Position numbers and translations under genes: made by a program
Assembly: GCA_037349105.1 (NCBI GenBank)
Contig: JAYJMM010000028.1
Location: 2,294,001-2,358,000, forward strand
Direction: 5' to 3'
Length of the DNA: 64,000 nucleotides
Source of the DNA: Limnomonas spitsbergensis
Taxonomy: Eukaryota; Chlorophyta; Chlorophyceae; Chlamydomonadales
Shown: piece after piece, positions 48,427 through 57,577 of the stretch
Layout: each line of letters starts with the position of its first letter
How positions within the stretch are numbered: position 1 is the first letter of the stretch
Notes under the pieces: generated by a model
The model's input: the letters and a program-made list of their open reading frames with translations, nothing else
Told to the model about the DNA's origin: nothing
Databases searched by the model: none

Positions 48427-48602
48427 CCGTCAGCGCCAACAGTAATAAGTGGGCTCCTTTGTCGCAATGCCCGTGTGAAGGTGAGGACGGTTGCACAAAA
48501 TGTGAGCACTTGTTCGTGTGCCTTAAGGTGAGTGATACAGTATGCACAACGGAGACAATTATCTAGCGCATTACCGTAACACTCCAAATAAGTAAACATG
48601 AC

Positions 48603-48960
48603 CTTTCCACTTCACCCCAGGGCTTTCCACTTCACCCAAGTGCTTTCCACTTCACCCAAGGGCTTTCCACTTCACCCCAGGGCTTTCCACTTCACTCAAG
48701 GGCTGTCCACTTCACCCCAGGGCTTTCCACTTCACTCAAGGGCTTTCCACTTTACCTTGGGGCTTTCCACTTCACCCTGTGGCTATTCACTTCACGCCAT
48801 GGCTTTCCATTGCAACCCGTGGCTTTCCACTTCACCCCTTGGCTTTCCACTTTACGCTGGGGCTTTCCACTTCACCCCAGGGCTTTCCACTTCATCCCAG
48901 GGCTTTCCACATCACCTCATGGCTTTCCACTTCACCCCAGGGCTTTCCACTTCCCCCTAG
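48603..48960 (+). repeat. 20-bp minisatellite (GGCTTTCCACTTCACCCCAG)
   Basis: About 18 consecutive 20-bp units, with variants mainly in the last eight bases (CCCAAG, CTTGGG, CTGTGG, GCCATG and others). As 20 is not a multiple of three, each frame shows a 20-residue repeating pattern that is not a gene. Confidence 0.9.
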
Positions 48961-49073
48961 CCACAGGCGGAAAATTGAAGCCTTTGGATATGGAAAATCG
49001 GACCCTTAGGGAAATATGAACAACATCGCTAACGCTTTGCAACAGACTCACGTGAGGCTACCGAAACAATCGA

Positions 49074-49723
49074 CATCGACAGCGAAAAATAAGCGAAAGA
49101 CTCACGAATGACTCACGAAAGCCAGACTACCGAAAAACAATTCGCTACCGAACTAACGTAAGCCAACCGGAATATTGCCTTAAGTCAGCGATAGAATCAC
49201 GATAGGCTACCGAAAGGCTACCAAAAAACATCGTTACCGAACAACAACGCTGACACTTTGCGAAAGACTGATGAAAGTCTACCGAAAATAAGCGAAACTG
49301 GTAAGCACTGGCTACGAAAAATAGGATTTTCAACGCATATTCGGGGGACAGTCGTAATTCTCATATCCCACTATTATCCCTTACCAGTTACCACGCTTCG
49401 GGACAACGTCGCAAAGCTTTGCGAGCTACTGTCGAAAGCCTACCGAAAACATTACTAACGAACCTGCGAAAATTAAGCGTACCTTTAATGCGATGGCTGC
49501 AAAAAACATTATCATTTGAACATATTTTCGGGCTGAAAGTCGTAATTCACACTTCTTTATACTTTTAGCACTGTGATTGCTTCATGCAGTCCGTGCGTGA
49601 TCCATAGCAACAAATTTTATTTCATTTGGAGAAGAATTTGTTTTACTCAGTCACTCACTTCGCTACCTACATACACATTTTACCCCCTAATATCCCTTAC
49701 GTTACGCTACTCTTCACAAGGGA
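49074..49723. repeat. Direct repeat unit 2 (0.65 kb) flanking minisatellite
   Basis: Second copy of 47,771-48,426, in the same orientation, 1.3 kb downstream. The 40-50 bp just before it also carry the CTACCGAAA motif, so the array may extend slightly. Confidence 0.7.
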
Positions 49724-49789
49724 ATTTCACGATCCGTAAGGAAGCACAGCACTGTCAAAATATGAGCAATAATGCAAAATATGGCACTT

Positions 49790-49885
49790 ACAGCCCGTTT
49801 CCGACAGACCCCGGGAAAAAAAGAATGAAGGCAAATCAATCGATGGACCCCGGGAAAATCCCGGGGTGATCGTTTCCGACTGATC
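49790..49885. repeat. Short palindromic element remnant
   Basis: CAGCCCGTTTCCGACAGACC resembles the terminal repeat of the MITE pair (CAGCCCGTTTCTGATTGACT). GACCCCGGGAAAA occurs twice and is followed by TCCCGGGGTGATCGTTTCCGAC. It may be a relic of a related MITE. Confidence 0.35.
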
Positions 49886-49989
49886 TCATGAGACAGAATC
49901 TAGCGACTCCCTTTTTCTGTACGGTTTAAGGCACGCATATTTGAACTTCTCGAGCTCCACTGCCGATCAAGAGGATAGGCATGATTTAA

Positions 49990-50050
49990 GTGCTGTGCGA
50001 TTACGCCGTAATCCATTATTGCAATTACTGTCAATTACGGCGTAACACGT
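49990..50050. repeat. Dispersed ATTACG palindromic repeat, copy 2
   Basis: GTGCTGTGCGATTACG, AATTACTGTCAATTACGGCG and TAACACGT match the copy at 10,271-10,345. Confidence 0.5.
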
Positions 50051-50083
50051 CATTGCATGCGCGCAAGTAAGGCTTTTAGCTTA

Positions 50084-50296
50084 GAGCCAATTTCACACCT
50101 AGTTCACTTCGCCGTTTTGGTTGGTTGGTTCGGCGCCAGAAAGCCGTCTTGCGGGAAGCTCAGTTTAGCGAAACCAAACCAATGCGAAACCAACTGAACT
50201 GAAACTGGGGGTCGGACCCCAGGTTGCGAAATCGTGCGAAACCGAGGTACCCAAACCGGCCAAACTCAGCAAAACCAGCCAGGTGTAAATCCACTC
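50084..50296. mobile_element. Short TIR element, TTA target duplication
   Basis: The ends GAGCCAATTTCACACCT and AGGTGTAAATCCACTC are imperfect inverted repeats, flanked by TTA at 50081-50083 and 50297-50299. A central GGGGGTCGGACCCC palindrome echoes the GGGGTCTAGACCCC palindrome of the 2,773-3,411 element, whose ends (GAGGCGATTCACACC) are also related. Likely one MITE family in two size classes. Confidence 0.6.
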
Positions 50297-50299
50297 TTA

Positions 50300-51647
50300 C
50301 ACGCAATTAAGAGCGAGCTGCAATCTAGATCGCAAGCACGTTCTAGTGGATATCTGGCGTTTGGGGACATCAGTCATACATTTTCAAAGGTGGGAAGTTG
50401 CACATCGTCATGCATCACCTCATATGAAGATATCGTGACAATCAGAACAACTTCCATGTTAAAATGTCGCGATTTTTCGTGAATTGGCGGGTAGGTTCTG
50501 AGCCGGAGATCCCATTTGCGGGTTTCGCCCGTGGTTACGCCGTCAGCAAATCTGGCAGGCCGTACATCACTTGCACGGCAAATGCTTATTGAACTGCTGG
50601 GCAGTCTTGTACCGCTAGACTGATGTAACACACGGACTCAGAGGGACTGACTGCGGCTAGCGCCCCAAAGGGAGGGTGCAGGAAGGCCTATTGGAAGTCT
50701 TCAGAGCCGACAGCGTGGACCCCGGGTTGGGGAGGCGCTGAAGGGCTCCTGCTATGAGGTGTCCCTTACCCTAACTTCACTCGCCCCCCCACTCCCCATG
50801 CGTCAGACCAAAGGGCACAGAATGGGGAGTCGGAAAGAAATGGGAAAGGGGCACAGTAATATGTACATAAATGACTTCACGAAGAAGAATTTCGGGATGC
50901 CATAATAAAAACTCACGTCTGCCCCACGGGCTCGTGTCACAAGCTGATCTCAATGCTTCAAGCAGGAACCTTGCCGAAGCTCTTGTCCCTTGATCAGAAG
51001 GAATCACTTAACAAGAAGAAAATATAATAAAAACCTTTCCGGACTGGACCTGGAGGAAGAAACCTGCCTGGGCTGACTACCTGACTCGTCAGAAGCCGAA
51101 ACCCTGGCCACACAGCCCAGGTGGAATGTACACCTGGGACGGCCAATCTGAGAGCACAAGACAGATTACCTGGAGAACAAAAAATCTGGAACATGAACTA
51201 CACGAACCGACTTCGTCCAAACTGGATCAGCGGCCTGAGAGAGGCCCACGGCCGCCATGTCATCTGAAACTTCAGGGATCATCATCATACCTGTGATCGA
51301 AACTTTAGAAATTAGAAACCAGGAAACCAGGAACTCAGAAACTCAGAAACCATTAAAATCAGAAACTCCAGAACCCAGAACCCAGAAAACCAGAAACTCC
51401 AGAACTCGGAAACTAGAAACTCCAGGAGCTAGAAACCAGAAATCCAGAAACTCCAGAACTGGTCCAGGGTCCCTTGTAAGGTCCATGGCCATCGAAACAC
51501 CAGACCTCGGAATCAGAACAAATCAGATATTTGTAAGAGCTGTGTGCATCCTAACAAAGCACGCCTTCTAGCTACTGATGGGCGTACGATCAGGTCCTCT
51601 TAACTAAGAAGCCTTGGGGTCCGTCACCTTAAGGGTGACTTGAGATA
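50300..51647. other. 3' flank or possible 3' LTR of the retroelement
   Basis: No gene was recognised. Between 51,300 and 51,460 there is a degenerate AGAAACTCCAGAACC-type microrepeat. The other terminus of the retroelement is outside the window, so an LTR cannot be confirmed by comparison. Confidence 0.35.
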
Positions 51648-52613
51648 TCAGCCTACTAAATTTTCAAGCTCTCCGCGACGATCTTCAGACGCAAGCCGTG
51701 CCTTGAACCAGCGCTTCCTCGGCTTGAATAAGCAGCGGTAGCAGCATAGTTGTGGCAAGCGGCGGGTGATCAACTGCGGCCGCCCTGATGGGGTTGGGGC
51801 GGTGCCAACTTGTTTTAATATAAAAGCGAAAATTGGGTCTGCTTGGGCCCGGCCGGGCTTATGCGTCATCGCAGGGCGGGCAGCCAGCTTGGCCCTCTTC
51901 ATTACCGCGCGGGCCAACACGTTGGTCTCAGCCCGCCCAGAGACGTACGTGACCTCATACGCCCCGTTGGCCAGTGGCCTGGCGTTTCCCCTCTCCGGCA
52001 GCCTGGTGGTGGGGTGAGTAGCGACCACCTCCAGTTCAGAGCGATCCAGGAGGTCAGGGCTGCCCCCGATCCTTGCGGTAGCCCGGTTAGCCGGGCTTGG
52101 ACGACCCACAGGGCTATCGTGAGCGATCTTGACGACAGGAACCTCCTTGGCAGGGGCATCCCTAGCCTCGCAGCGTGGGCAAGCCCAATCCCCCTCCGGG
52201 ACGGATGCCAGCGGGGGGTTTAAGCAATCCAGGTGCCATCCTGTGCCACAAAAATCACACAAGATCATGACTTGATCACGGTCAGGCATGTGACAAACTT
52301 CACATGGGAGGCTCACAGCGGGTCGGGAAGTGCGGAAGTCAATAAGGCCACGCAGCCTTAGCAAATGGCAGGGTGCACAGTTGGTGGCATTTTCTGTGAT
52401 GGTGAGCCCATCTGATCCTTCCAGGAACAGAGTGCCCTTGTCTCCGAGCCTTTTCACTCGGAGGATTTCAGGGCGGGCCTTGGGGTCGAGGCTGCGCCTC
52501 TCAGATGAGTACCTGCCATACACATAGTCACCCACAGCGAAGCGGCGGATCCTGAGGCCACCACCACGGATCCCGGCATACTGCAGGGTGTCGCGATGCT
52601 GTGCAATCTTCAA
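51648..52613 (-). CDS. Integrase C-terminal region fused to a PHD finger
   Basis: The 321-residue open frame starts inside the integrase tail. Residues 25-85 (FAVGDYVYGR, then EILRVKRLGDKGTLFLEG, then NCAPCHL) resemble the C-terminal DNA-binding segment of Ty3/gypsy integrases. Residues 104-148 are a complete C4HC3 PHD finger: CEVC, ILCDFC, GWHLDC, DWACPRC (about 52,304-52,170). The rest is Pro/Arg-rich. PHD fingers often read histone H3 tails, so by inference it could guide integration, as chromodomains do in other gypsy elements. The frame change at about 52,610 separates it from the integrase core. Confidence 0.75.
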   Translation of the reverse strand: MKIAQHRDTLQYAGIRGGGLRIRRFAVGDYVYGRYSSERRSLDPKARPEILRVKRLGDKGTLFLEGSDGLTITENATNCAPCHLLRLRGLIDFRTSRPAVSLPCEVCHMPDRDQVMILCDFCGTGWHLDCLNPPLASVPEGDWACPRCEARDAPAKEVPVVKIAHDSPVGRPSPANRATARIGGSPDLLDRSELEVVATHPTTRLPERGNARPLANGAYEVTYVSGRAETNVLARAVMKRAKLAARPAMTHKPGRAQADPIFAFILKQVGTAPTPSGRPQLITRRLPQLCCYRCLFKPRKRWFKARLASEDRRGELENLVG

Positions 52614-53462
52614 GTGGACCCGGCAATGGGTAAGGCTGATTTGATGATAGCCGCTCTGGCCATAAGCAAATCACCCGCCTCCTCTGCGTTGGCGACCACA
52701 GCAGTATCCCACAAGTCAGCCCCTGCCTTGGAAGGCAAGTCAGGGCGCTGCCCATAGAGGACCTTATAGGGCGAGAATCGGGTGGATTCCTGTGGAGAGC
52801 ACCGGTAACCCAGTGCAATCCATGGAACCTCCTGATCCCAGTTTTCATCACTACCCCCATCATCACAGCACTTGCGCAGGCCAGTCTTAAGGGTCTGAAC
52901 GGCCTGTTCAGACAGGCCACCGGCTTGTGGGTGGTTAAGTGTAGTGGTAGGGTGGTCGATGAAACAGTCCAGGAGCATATCCTGGAACTCACCCTGGAAC
53001 TCAGTGCCTCCATCCGTGACTACCTCGGCGCATCCGCCAAACCGGGCAATCACGATTTGGAAGAAAGCTAGGGCAGTGACGTCAGGGGACTTACTGGGTA
53101 TGGGAATGAGCTCAACCCACTTGCTATAGTGCTCGATGCAGACCATAACAAACCGATTGCCCCGGGGGGTGACCTGGAAGGGCCCACACAAATCCACAGC
53201 CAACAGAAGAACAGCCCTTCGATTGGGAGAGGGTGCAGCACGGGTTGGGTGTGGTTGAAGGTAGATCCCCGTGCCCGATCACACACCTGGCATGCTCGGA
53301 CTGCTGCCTTGACATCTCGACATCTCTGGGAACCCAGTGCTGCTGCAGGAGCAGGTGGGTGGTCCTGTGGACCCCAAAGTGCCCGGTGCAATCGTGAGCA
53401 TCTCGGATGACTGCTTGGCGCTCGCTTGGCAGGGGGACGGCACAGCGGCGCCCATCCCTCAT
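52610..53462 (-). pseudogene. Integrase: H2C2 zinc-binding and DDE catalytic core, frameshifted
   Basis: The N-terminal part (from 53,462) has the H-x4-H half of the H2C2 domain (DAHDCTGHFGVHRTTHLL). The C-x2-C half (ACQVC) is in another frame, so one indel lies near 53,330. The core (53,203-52,610) has the three acidic residues in context: VDLCGPF (Asp4), VVTDGGTEF (Asp64) and GLSEQAVQTLK (Glu99), followed by PYKVLYGQRP. The metal-binding triad itself looks intact, but reading needs at least two frame changes (about 53,330 and 53,210). Confidence 0.8.
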
Positions 53463-53919
53463 GGTCCGGGTTAGGACGCCTCCTCGCTCCTGCTCCCAAT
53501 GGAAGCGTGCCGCGCGGCGCCTGATTCTGAGCTGTCCGCTTCAGGCGTTTCTGCCATGAAATGTCCATGCTGGATCCAGTAAAGGACCGGCTTGTCCAGC
53601 CAGACATCCAGGCGCGAGGTGGGGCTCTGCTCCAGCTCCGGCGGGCAGGCCCCATCCTCAACTGCCAATTCTTTGCCCCAAGCATCAGCCAGTGTGGCAG
53701 CGCCCTCAGGCTCAAGGGCGGCATCCTCCCAGTCAGCTGCTGCGGCGTCGCTGAGCCGCTACCTATAGGTAGCAGCAACTTCACCGTCACCTGTGCAGGC
53801 AGCCCCAGAAGATGTGAGAGCAAAATGGCTGGTTGGCAGGGACAATCCCACAAAGGGGTCATGGCCATGCAGGCATACTGCGAACGCCTTGCTACCTCCC
53901 TGGGTAACACACGGTGCCA

Positions 53920-55395
53920 TGCTAGTGCAACACTGAGCCAGGCTTCAAGGGCCCAGGAATCTATGCACCGACCCAGGGTGGCACGGCGTGCCTCCTCACT
54001 GAAAGTCGGATGGGGGAGAGTGGATCCTGCAGGGTACCCCATGGCCTTCTCCCTTTCTCCCGCATTTGGCTCGTCTAGGACCCCATTGGGCCTGTGAACC
54101 ATACCGGGACCGTTGTTGCGAAATGCATAAGACCCACGAGTGGCCATGAGGCAGGGCAGCGCCTTCCTGGGCTGTCCTGGTACATTAAGGCCATAGTCGC
54201 ACCCATCGGGCGTTGTGACCTCCTGGGCCTGACAGTCCAGGTCCAGGATGTCATTAACAATGCCCTGGTGAGGACGTCCGGACGATTGAATAATATATTG
54301 AATATCTGCATGGGCAGCGATGTTCCCCCAATAGTCGCGCATGCGATGAGCATAGGAGCCCACCTGTGCGGCGTCAAAGACCGCAGGAAGGCCCAATACC
54401 GAGCACACCTCCTTAAAAGCGGCCTCTCGCGCAGCACTGCTGAGGAAATTGAATTGCATGGCCACATTTTTGATGAGATACGCAGGAGGTTTATCCCTCT
54501 CGATACCTTGGAGCAGCTCCAACAGCTGAACCAAAGGATAAAAGGACTTACTCCTTTTTCCTGCTAGACCATTCCCCTTGCCTGCAGAAGAGAGGCCTTG
54601 GCACTCCCATCCTCCCACCATGAACCACTGCCTACCGTCACTGGCACCTGCCTGGACGAGATGGTTTAGCCGAATGGCGTACACATCTTGGGGCAGTGCT
54701 TCGAAAGCTCCCTTGATAGCTGCGGGGGGGAGGAGGTGGGGATAGAGGCCATGCAGGGCAATAATGCGACGCCCAGCAATTTCCCTAACCTCAGCGCTGA
54801 TGTCAGAGTAGAGGTACTGGAGGACAGGTATGCCCGCACGCAGGGTCATTTCAAGGCCGGCGCACAAGCCGCCGAAAGGCTCAAACAGAACCACCCCTTG
54901 GTCGCACACATTGTCGACGGTGGCAGAGGGTAGGCACGTCGTGTTAACCCCTAAGTCACGTCTATCAGGCACGTCGCGTTGTAAGTGGATCAACACGTCC
55001 GACACCATAGTGCACGCTCGCGCCCGGCTGGAATGCAACATTTCCTGGACTGATGGGGGCTGCGGCCTCTCATCATCACAGTCACTGGCACTAGTGATGT
55101 CCAGGCTCCAGGGAACGGTGGCGAATGCGGACTCAGCCGCCTTAAGGCGCTGGACGCCCTGTCTACCCTCCTGGGCCATTCTAATCACCTGATCCGCATG
55201 CCACAATTTAGAGCGGGCCATTCCTGTAAGGGCTGCAATATGGGCAGGGGCATCCGTATCAATGGGCCCAGGAAAGACCATATCATTGTCCAGCCTGGCA
55301 CCCGTGTGATCCGCTGTGGATGGTATAGGGGAACGTGAGGGCACATCTGCATTCTGGTGGCAAGCCCCCGGATGGTGGACAATGGTAATGTCTAA
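53920..55395 (-). CDS. C5-cytosine DNA methyltransferase domain within the retroelement polyprotein
   Basis: One long frame runs from just after the RNase H stop (55,396) and includes 758 residues from 55,344 down. Counting from there, residues 150-475 resemble a DNMT catalytic domain, closest by eye to DNMT3/DRM-like layouts. Motif I is LFEPFGGLCAGLEM (153-166). The motif IV loop reads GGWECQGLSSAGKGNGL with the nucleophile Cys248, where PCQ is usual. Motif VI reads IKNVAMQF, Lys in place of the Glu of ENV. Motif VIII is AQVGSYAHRMRDYWGN. GYPAGS and ARRATLGRCIDSWALEAWL fit motifs IX-X. The changed motif IV and VI positions suggest reduced or lost activity in this copy. The region after about residue 490 is out of the coding frame and is continued by the integrase in other frames. 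Confidence 0.75.
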
Positions 55396-55674
55396 TTACT
55401 GCAGGGTAAGCGCCCATCTGGCATGCTGGCCCACCAACTCCTGGTTGGCCATCAGGTAAGTCAAGGGCTCATGGTCTGTGATGAGATTGACTTAACAGCC
55501 AAACAACATGTGGCGGTAAGTGCGAGCACCATACACGGCGACCAGCATCTCTACGGGCCCTGATGGGGGGGGGTGGCCCTGCCCGCCGCTGGCTGTCAGG
55601 GCCAATGCCTCTGGGACAAGAGCGGGCGGGCTGGGTAACCGGGTGAGTGTGCAATTATTCCGGAAATGAACCAT
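55345..55674 (-). pseudogene. RNase H remnant with two in-frame TAA stops
   Basis: Translation gives VEMLVAVYGARTYRHMLFGC, a stop at 55492-55494, VNLITDHEPLTYLMANQELV and GQHARWALTLQ, a stop at 55396-55398, then LDITIVHHPGACHQNADVPSR. This is the second half of a Ty3/gypsy RNase H (TDH-x-PLT, ARWAL, and a H-x-PG-x-N-x-AD end). It leads directly, in frame, into the methyltransferase frame. The first half and the preceding reverse transcriptase were not recognised. Confidence 0.75.
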
Positions 55675-56522
55675 CTGCCCCTAGCCCCTGCAGACATAGA
55701 GGCCAGGTCAGGTTCATGCACATAGTACTCCCTGGGCAAGACTAGGGGCATGAGGGAACCATGCCCTTGGTCAAGGGCCACGGGTCCATGCGGATCCATC
55801 ATAGGAACTGGCAGGGTTAACTGCTCTTGTGACAGTGATGCGCGGGGCAAGTCAATCCACAGATCCCTGGTTCCCCCTGGCCGCATTGCCATCCCTGGGT
55901 CATGCTGGCCACCGGAACCAAGAGACAGTGGTAACCCTGACCCTGCAGCCAGCTGGATCACGTACAGCTGGCTGCATGGCTGGGGGAGAGGCCGTTGTGC
56001 CACCTGGCACACGTGGTAGCGGGGGCTCAGAGACAAACACTGTTGACTCCTGGCCGAAGGCGGAGGCTGGATCAACGTGGGATCCTGCAACCCCCCTGGC
56101 ACAGGCGTCAGTGGTAACACAAAAACGAGAGACCCTAGCTGCCCGATCACTGGGTACTGCTGGTTCCTGGTAGTATTAAGCAGATCACTGATCCTGGGTG
56201 ACTGGGATGTTTCAGGGGTGTTAACCAGCCGGGCCCCTGATCCGACAAGCTGCAGATCCATGGAAGGATCAAGCAGGTTGCTGGACATGGGCGACATTGA
56301 AAAGACAAGATCATTACTCTGCATATCCCCCACCCCATCATGCTGCTGATCTATGGTGTGATCGAGCAGGCTGCTGGATGCGGGGGATGCCGGGAATAGG
56401 CCCGAGTCTAGAGGGTGACCGGACTCAGGCGAGGCAGGAACCGAGGCTGGGGTCCCCAGGAGTGTGATAGCAATGCGATGAAGCAAAAAATTCCACCCAG
56501 GGTAAAATAATTGGAAGACCAA
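55596..56522 (-). CDS. Unknown Ser/Pro/Leu-rich open frame of the retroelement
   Basis: A 308-residue frame with no recognised domain. Within it a short phrase recurs at irregular spacing: SSSLLDHTIDQQ, SSNLLDPSMDLQ, ISDLLNTTRNQQ and PGGLQDPTLIQ. It sits where a reverse transcriptase would be expected and overlaps the next upstream frame by about 115 bases in another frame, so only one is used there or a frameshift intervenes. Confidence 0.4.
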   Translation of the reverse strand: MVFQLFYPGWNFLLHRIAITLLGTPASVPASPESGHPLDSGLFPASPASSSLLDHTIDQQHDGVGDMQSNDLVFSMSPMSSNLLDPSMDLQLVGSGARLVNTPETSQSPRISDLLNTTRNQQYPVIGQLGSLVFVLPLTPVPGGLQDPTLIQPPPSARSQQCLSLSPRYHVCQVAQRPLPQPCSQLYVIQLAAGSGLPLSLGSGGQHDPGMAMRPGGTRDLWIDLPRASLSQEQLTLPVPMMDPHGPVALDQGHGSLMPLVLPREYYVHEPDLASMSAGARGRWFISGIIAHSPGYPARPLLSQRHWP

Positions 56523-57577
56523 TGGCTGGCTAGCTGAGGGCTAATCCTGACCCAGCCAGGTGCAGGGATGGGCACGGGTACAGCACCAAGTACTAGCACT
56601 AGCGCGGGGTCAGAGGTGGTGGCTGACTCTGCAGCGGTTGTAGCCGAGGAGATCGACATAGACGCTTCCTGCTCCTGCACCAAAACCCACCCCTCTGAAT
56701 CACCTGGGGCCGGCTCGTCTTCGCTTTCGTCCAGTCCGGCTGGTCCGCTCACCAGGAAGGAGCTATTACTTGTCATCACAGTGACAGCTTGGGGGTCGAG
56801 TTCCCCCATGTAGCTGTTTGTGTTGGACTCCCCGTCGCTGAGGCCGAAGATAGCCTGGCCGGGCCTGTTGTTGGCAGCAAGGCCCCCAAGGGCCGGTGCC
56901 AAGGCCGGCTCTCCTTCCTCCTGGCCTGGCTCTTCCGGGCCGCTGACGGTGATTAGGCCCACGGCGGTTGGTGCCGCGGGCGGCACCCCCTCTGCTGTTT
57001 CCTGCTCCTCCAGCTCGCCAACCCCGGAGTAGCCGCCACTGATGATCGTGATCACACTACCATCCTCCGGGGCCCCCAGGTTGCTGCCAGCGTCAGAGGC
57101 GCCGTCGCTGAAGTCGCCGATCTCCAAACCAATTCCGCCAAATGTGGCGAAACTGGTATGGATGTCATAAGGCAAGTCAGTGTCTTCAGGCATCCAAGTG
57201 GCTGACTCCAGCAGGTGCTCCACCTGAAGCGCAGGGCTATCGAAGACGGTGGCCCACTCGAGTGGGGCCTCCCTCTCCTCTTCTTCGATGTCGAGCTCCG
57301 AACCTGGGCCGTCTGCTCCGTAACTCGAGATCGTCCGAGAGACCGCTGGCCAGGCCCAGAAAGCTGGGTGGGTCGAGCGGCGTCGGAAGATGTCAAACCA
57401 GGCCCTGACCCCCACATCTGTTGTCCAACAATGGGGGTGCCTGGGGCCTGAGTGGCCCTCTTGGGCCCTGGCTTCCCACCTCACCAGGAAGCTGTCAATG
57501 AGGCCAGCAACCTCGGTGTTGCCATTGAACTCCCCCTCACGGGTCCACACCGGAAGACCCCTCTCCGATGTTGGCAC
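56408..57577 (-). CDS. Unknown acidic open frame of the retroelement
   Basis: A 389-residue frame. Residues 1-110 contain Trp-rich ordered-looking segments (for example FLVRWEARAQEG, VRAWFDIF). Residues 90-330 are strongly acidic and Gly/Ser-rich (DIEEEEREA, DFSDGASDAGSN, DESEDEPAPGDSEG). No known domain was recognised. It may be a disordered linker of the polyprotein or a separate accessory protein. Confidence 0.45.
   Translation of the reverse strand: MPTSERGLPVWTREGEFNGNTEVAGLIDSFLVRWEARAQEGHSGPRHPHCWTTDVGVRAWFDIFRRRSTHPAFWAWPAVSRTISSYGADGPGSELDIEEEEREAPLEWATVFDSPALQVEHLLESATWMPEDTDLPYDIHTSFATFGGIGLEIGDFSDGASDAGSNLGAPEDGSVITIISGGYSGVGELEEQETAEGVPPAAPTAVGLITVSGPEEPGQEEGEPALAPALGGLAANNRPGQAIFGLSDGESNTNSYMGELDPQAVTVMTSNSSFLVSGPAGLDESEDEPAPGDSEGWVLVQEQEASMSISSATTAAESATTSDPALVLVLGAVPVPIPAPGWVRISPQLASHWSSNYFTLGGIFCFIALLSHSWGPQPRFLPRLSPVTL

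Noticed and set aside
48603..48960. Regular 20-bp repeats resembling a CRISPR array
   Set aside because: There are no spacers: units are directly adjacent and variation is within the unit. The context is eukaryotic.
47771..49723. The paired 0.65-kb repeats as LTRs of a full retrotransposon
   Set aside because: The interior is only about 650 bp and mostly minisatellite, with no coding, primer-binding site or target duplication seen; left as an undetermined direct repeat.
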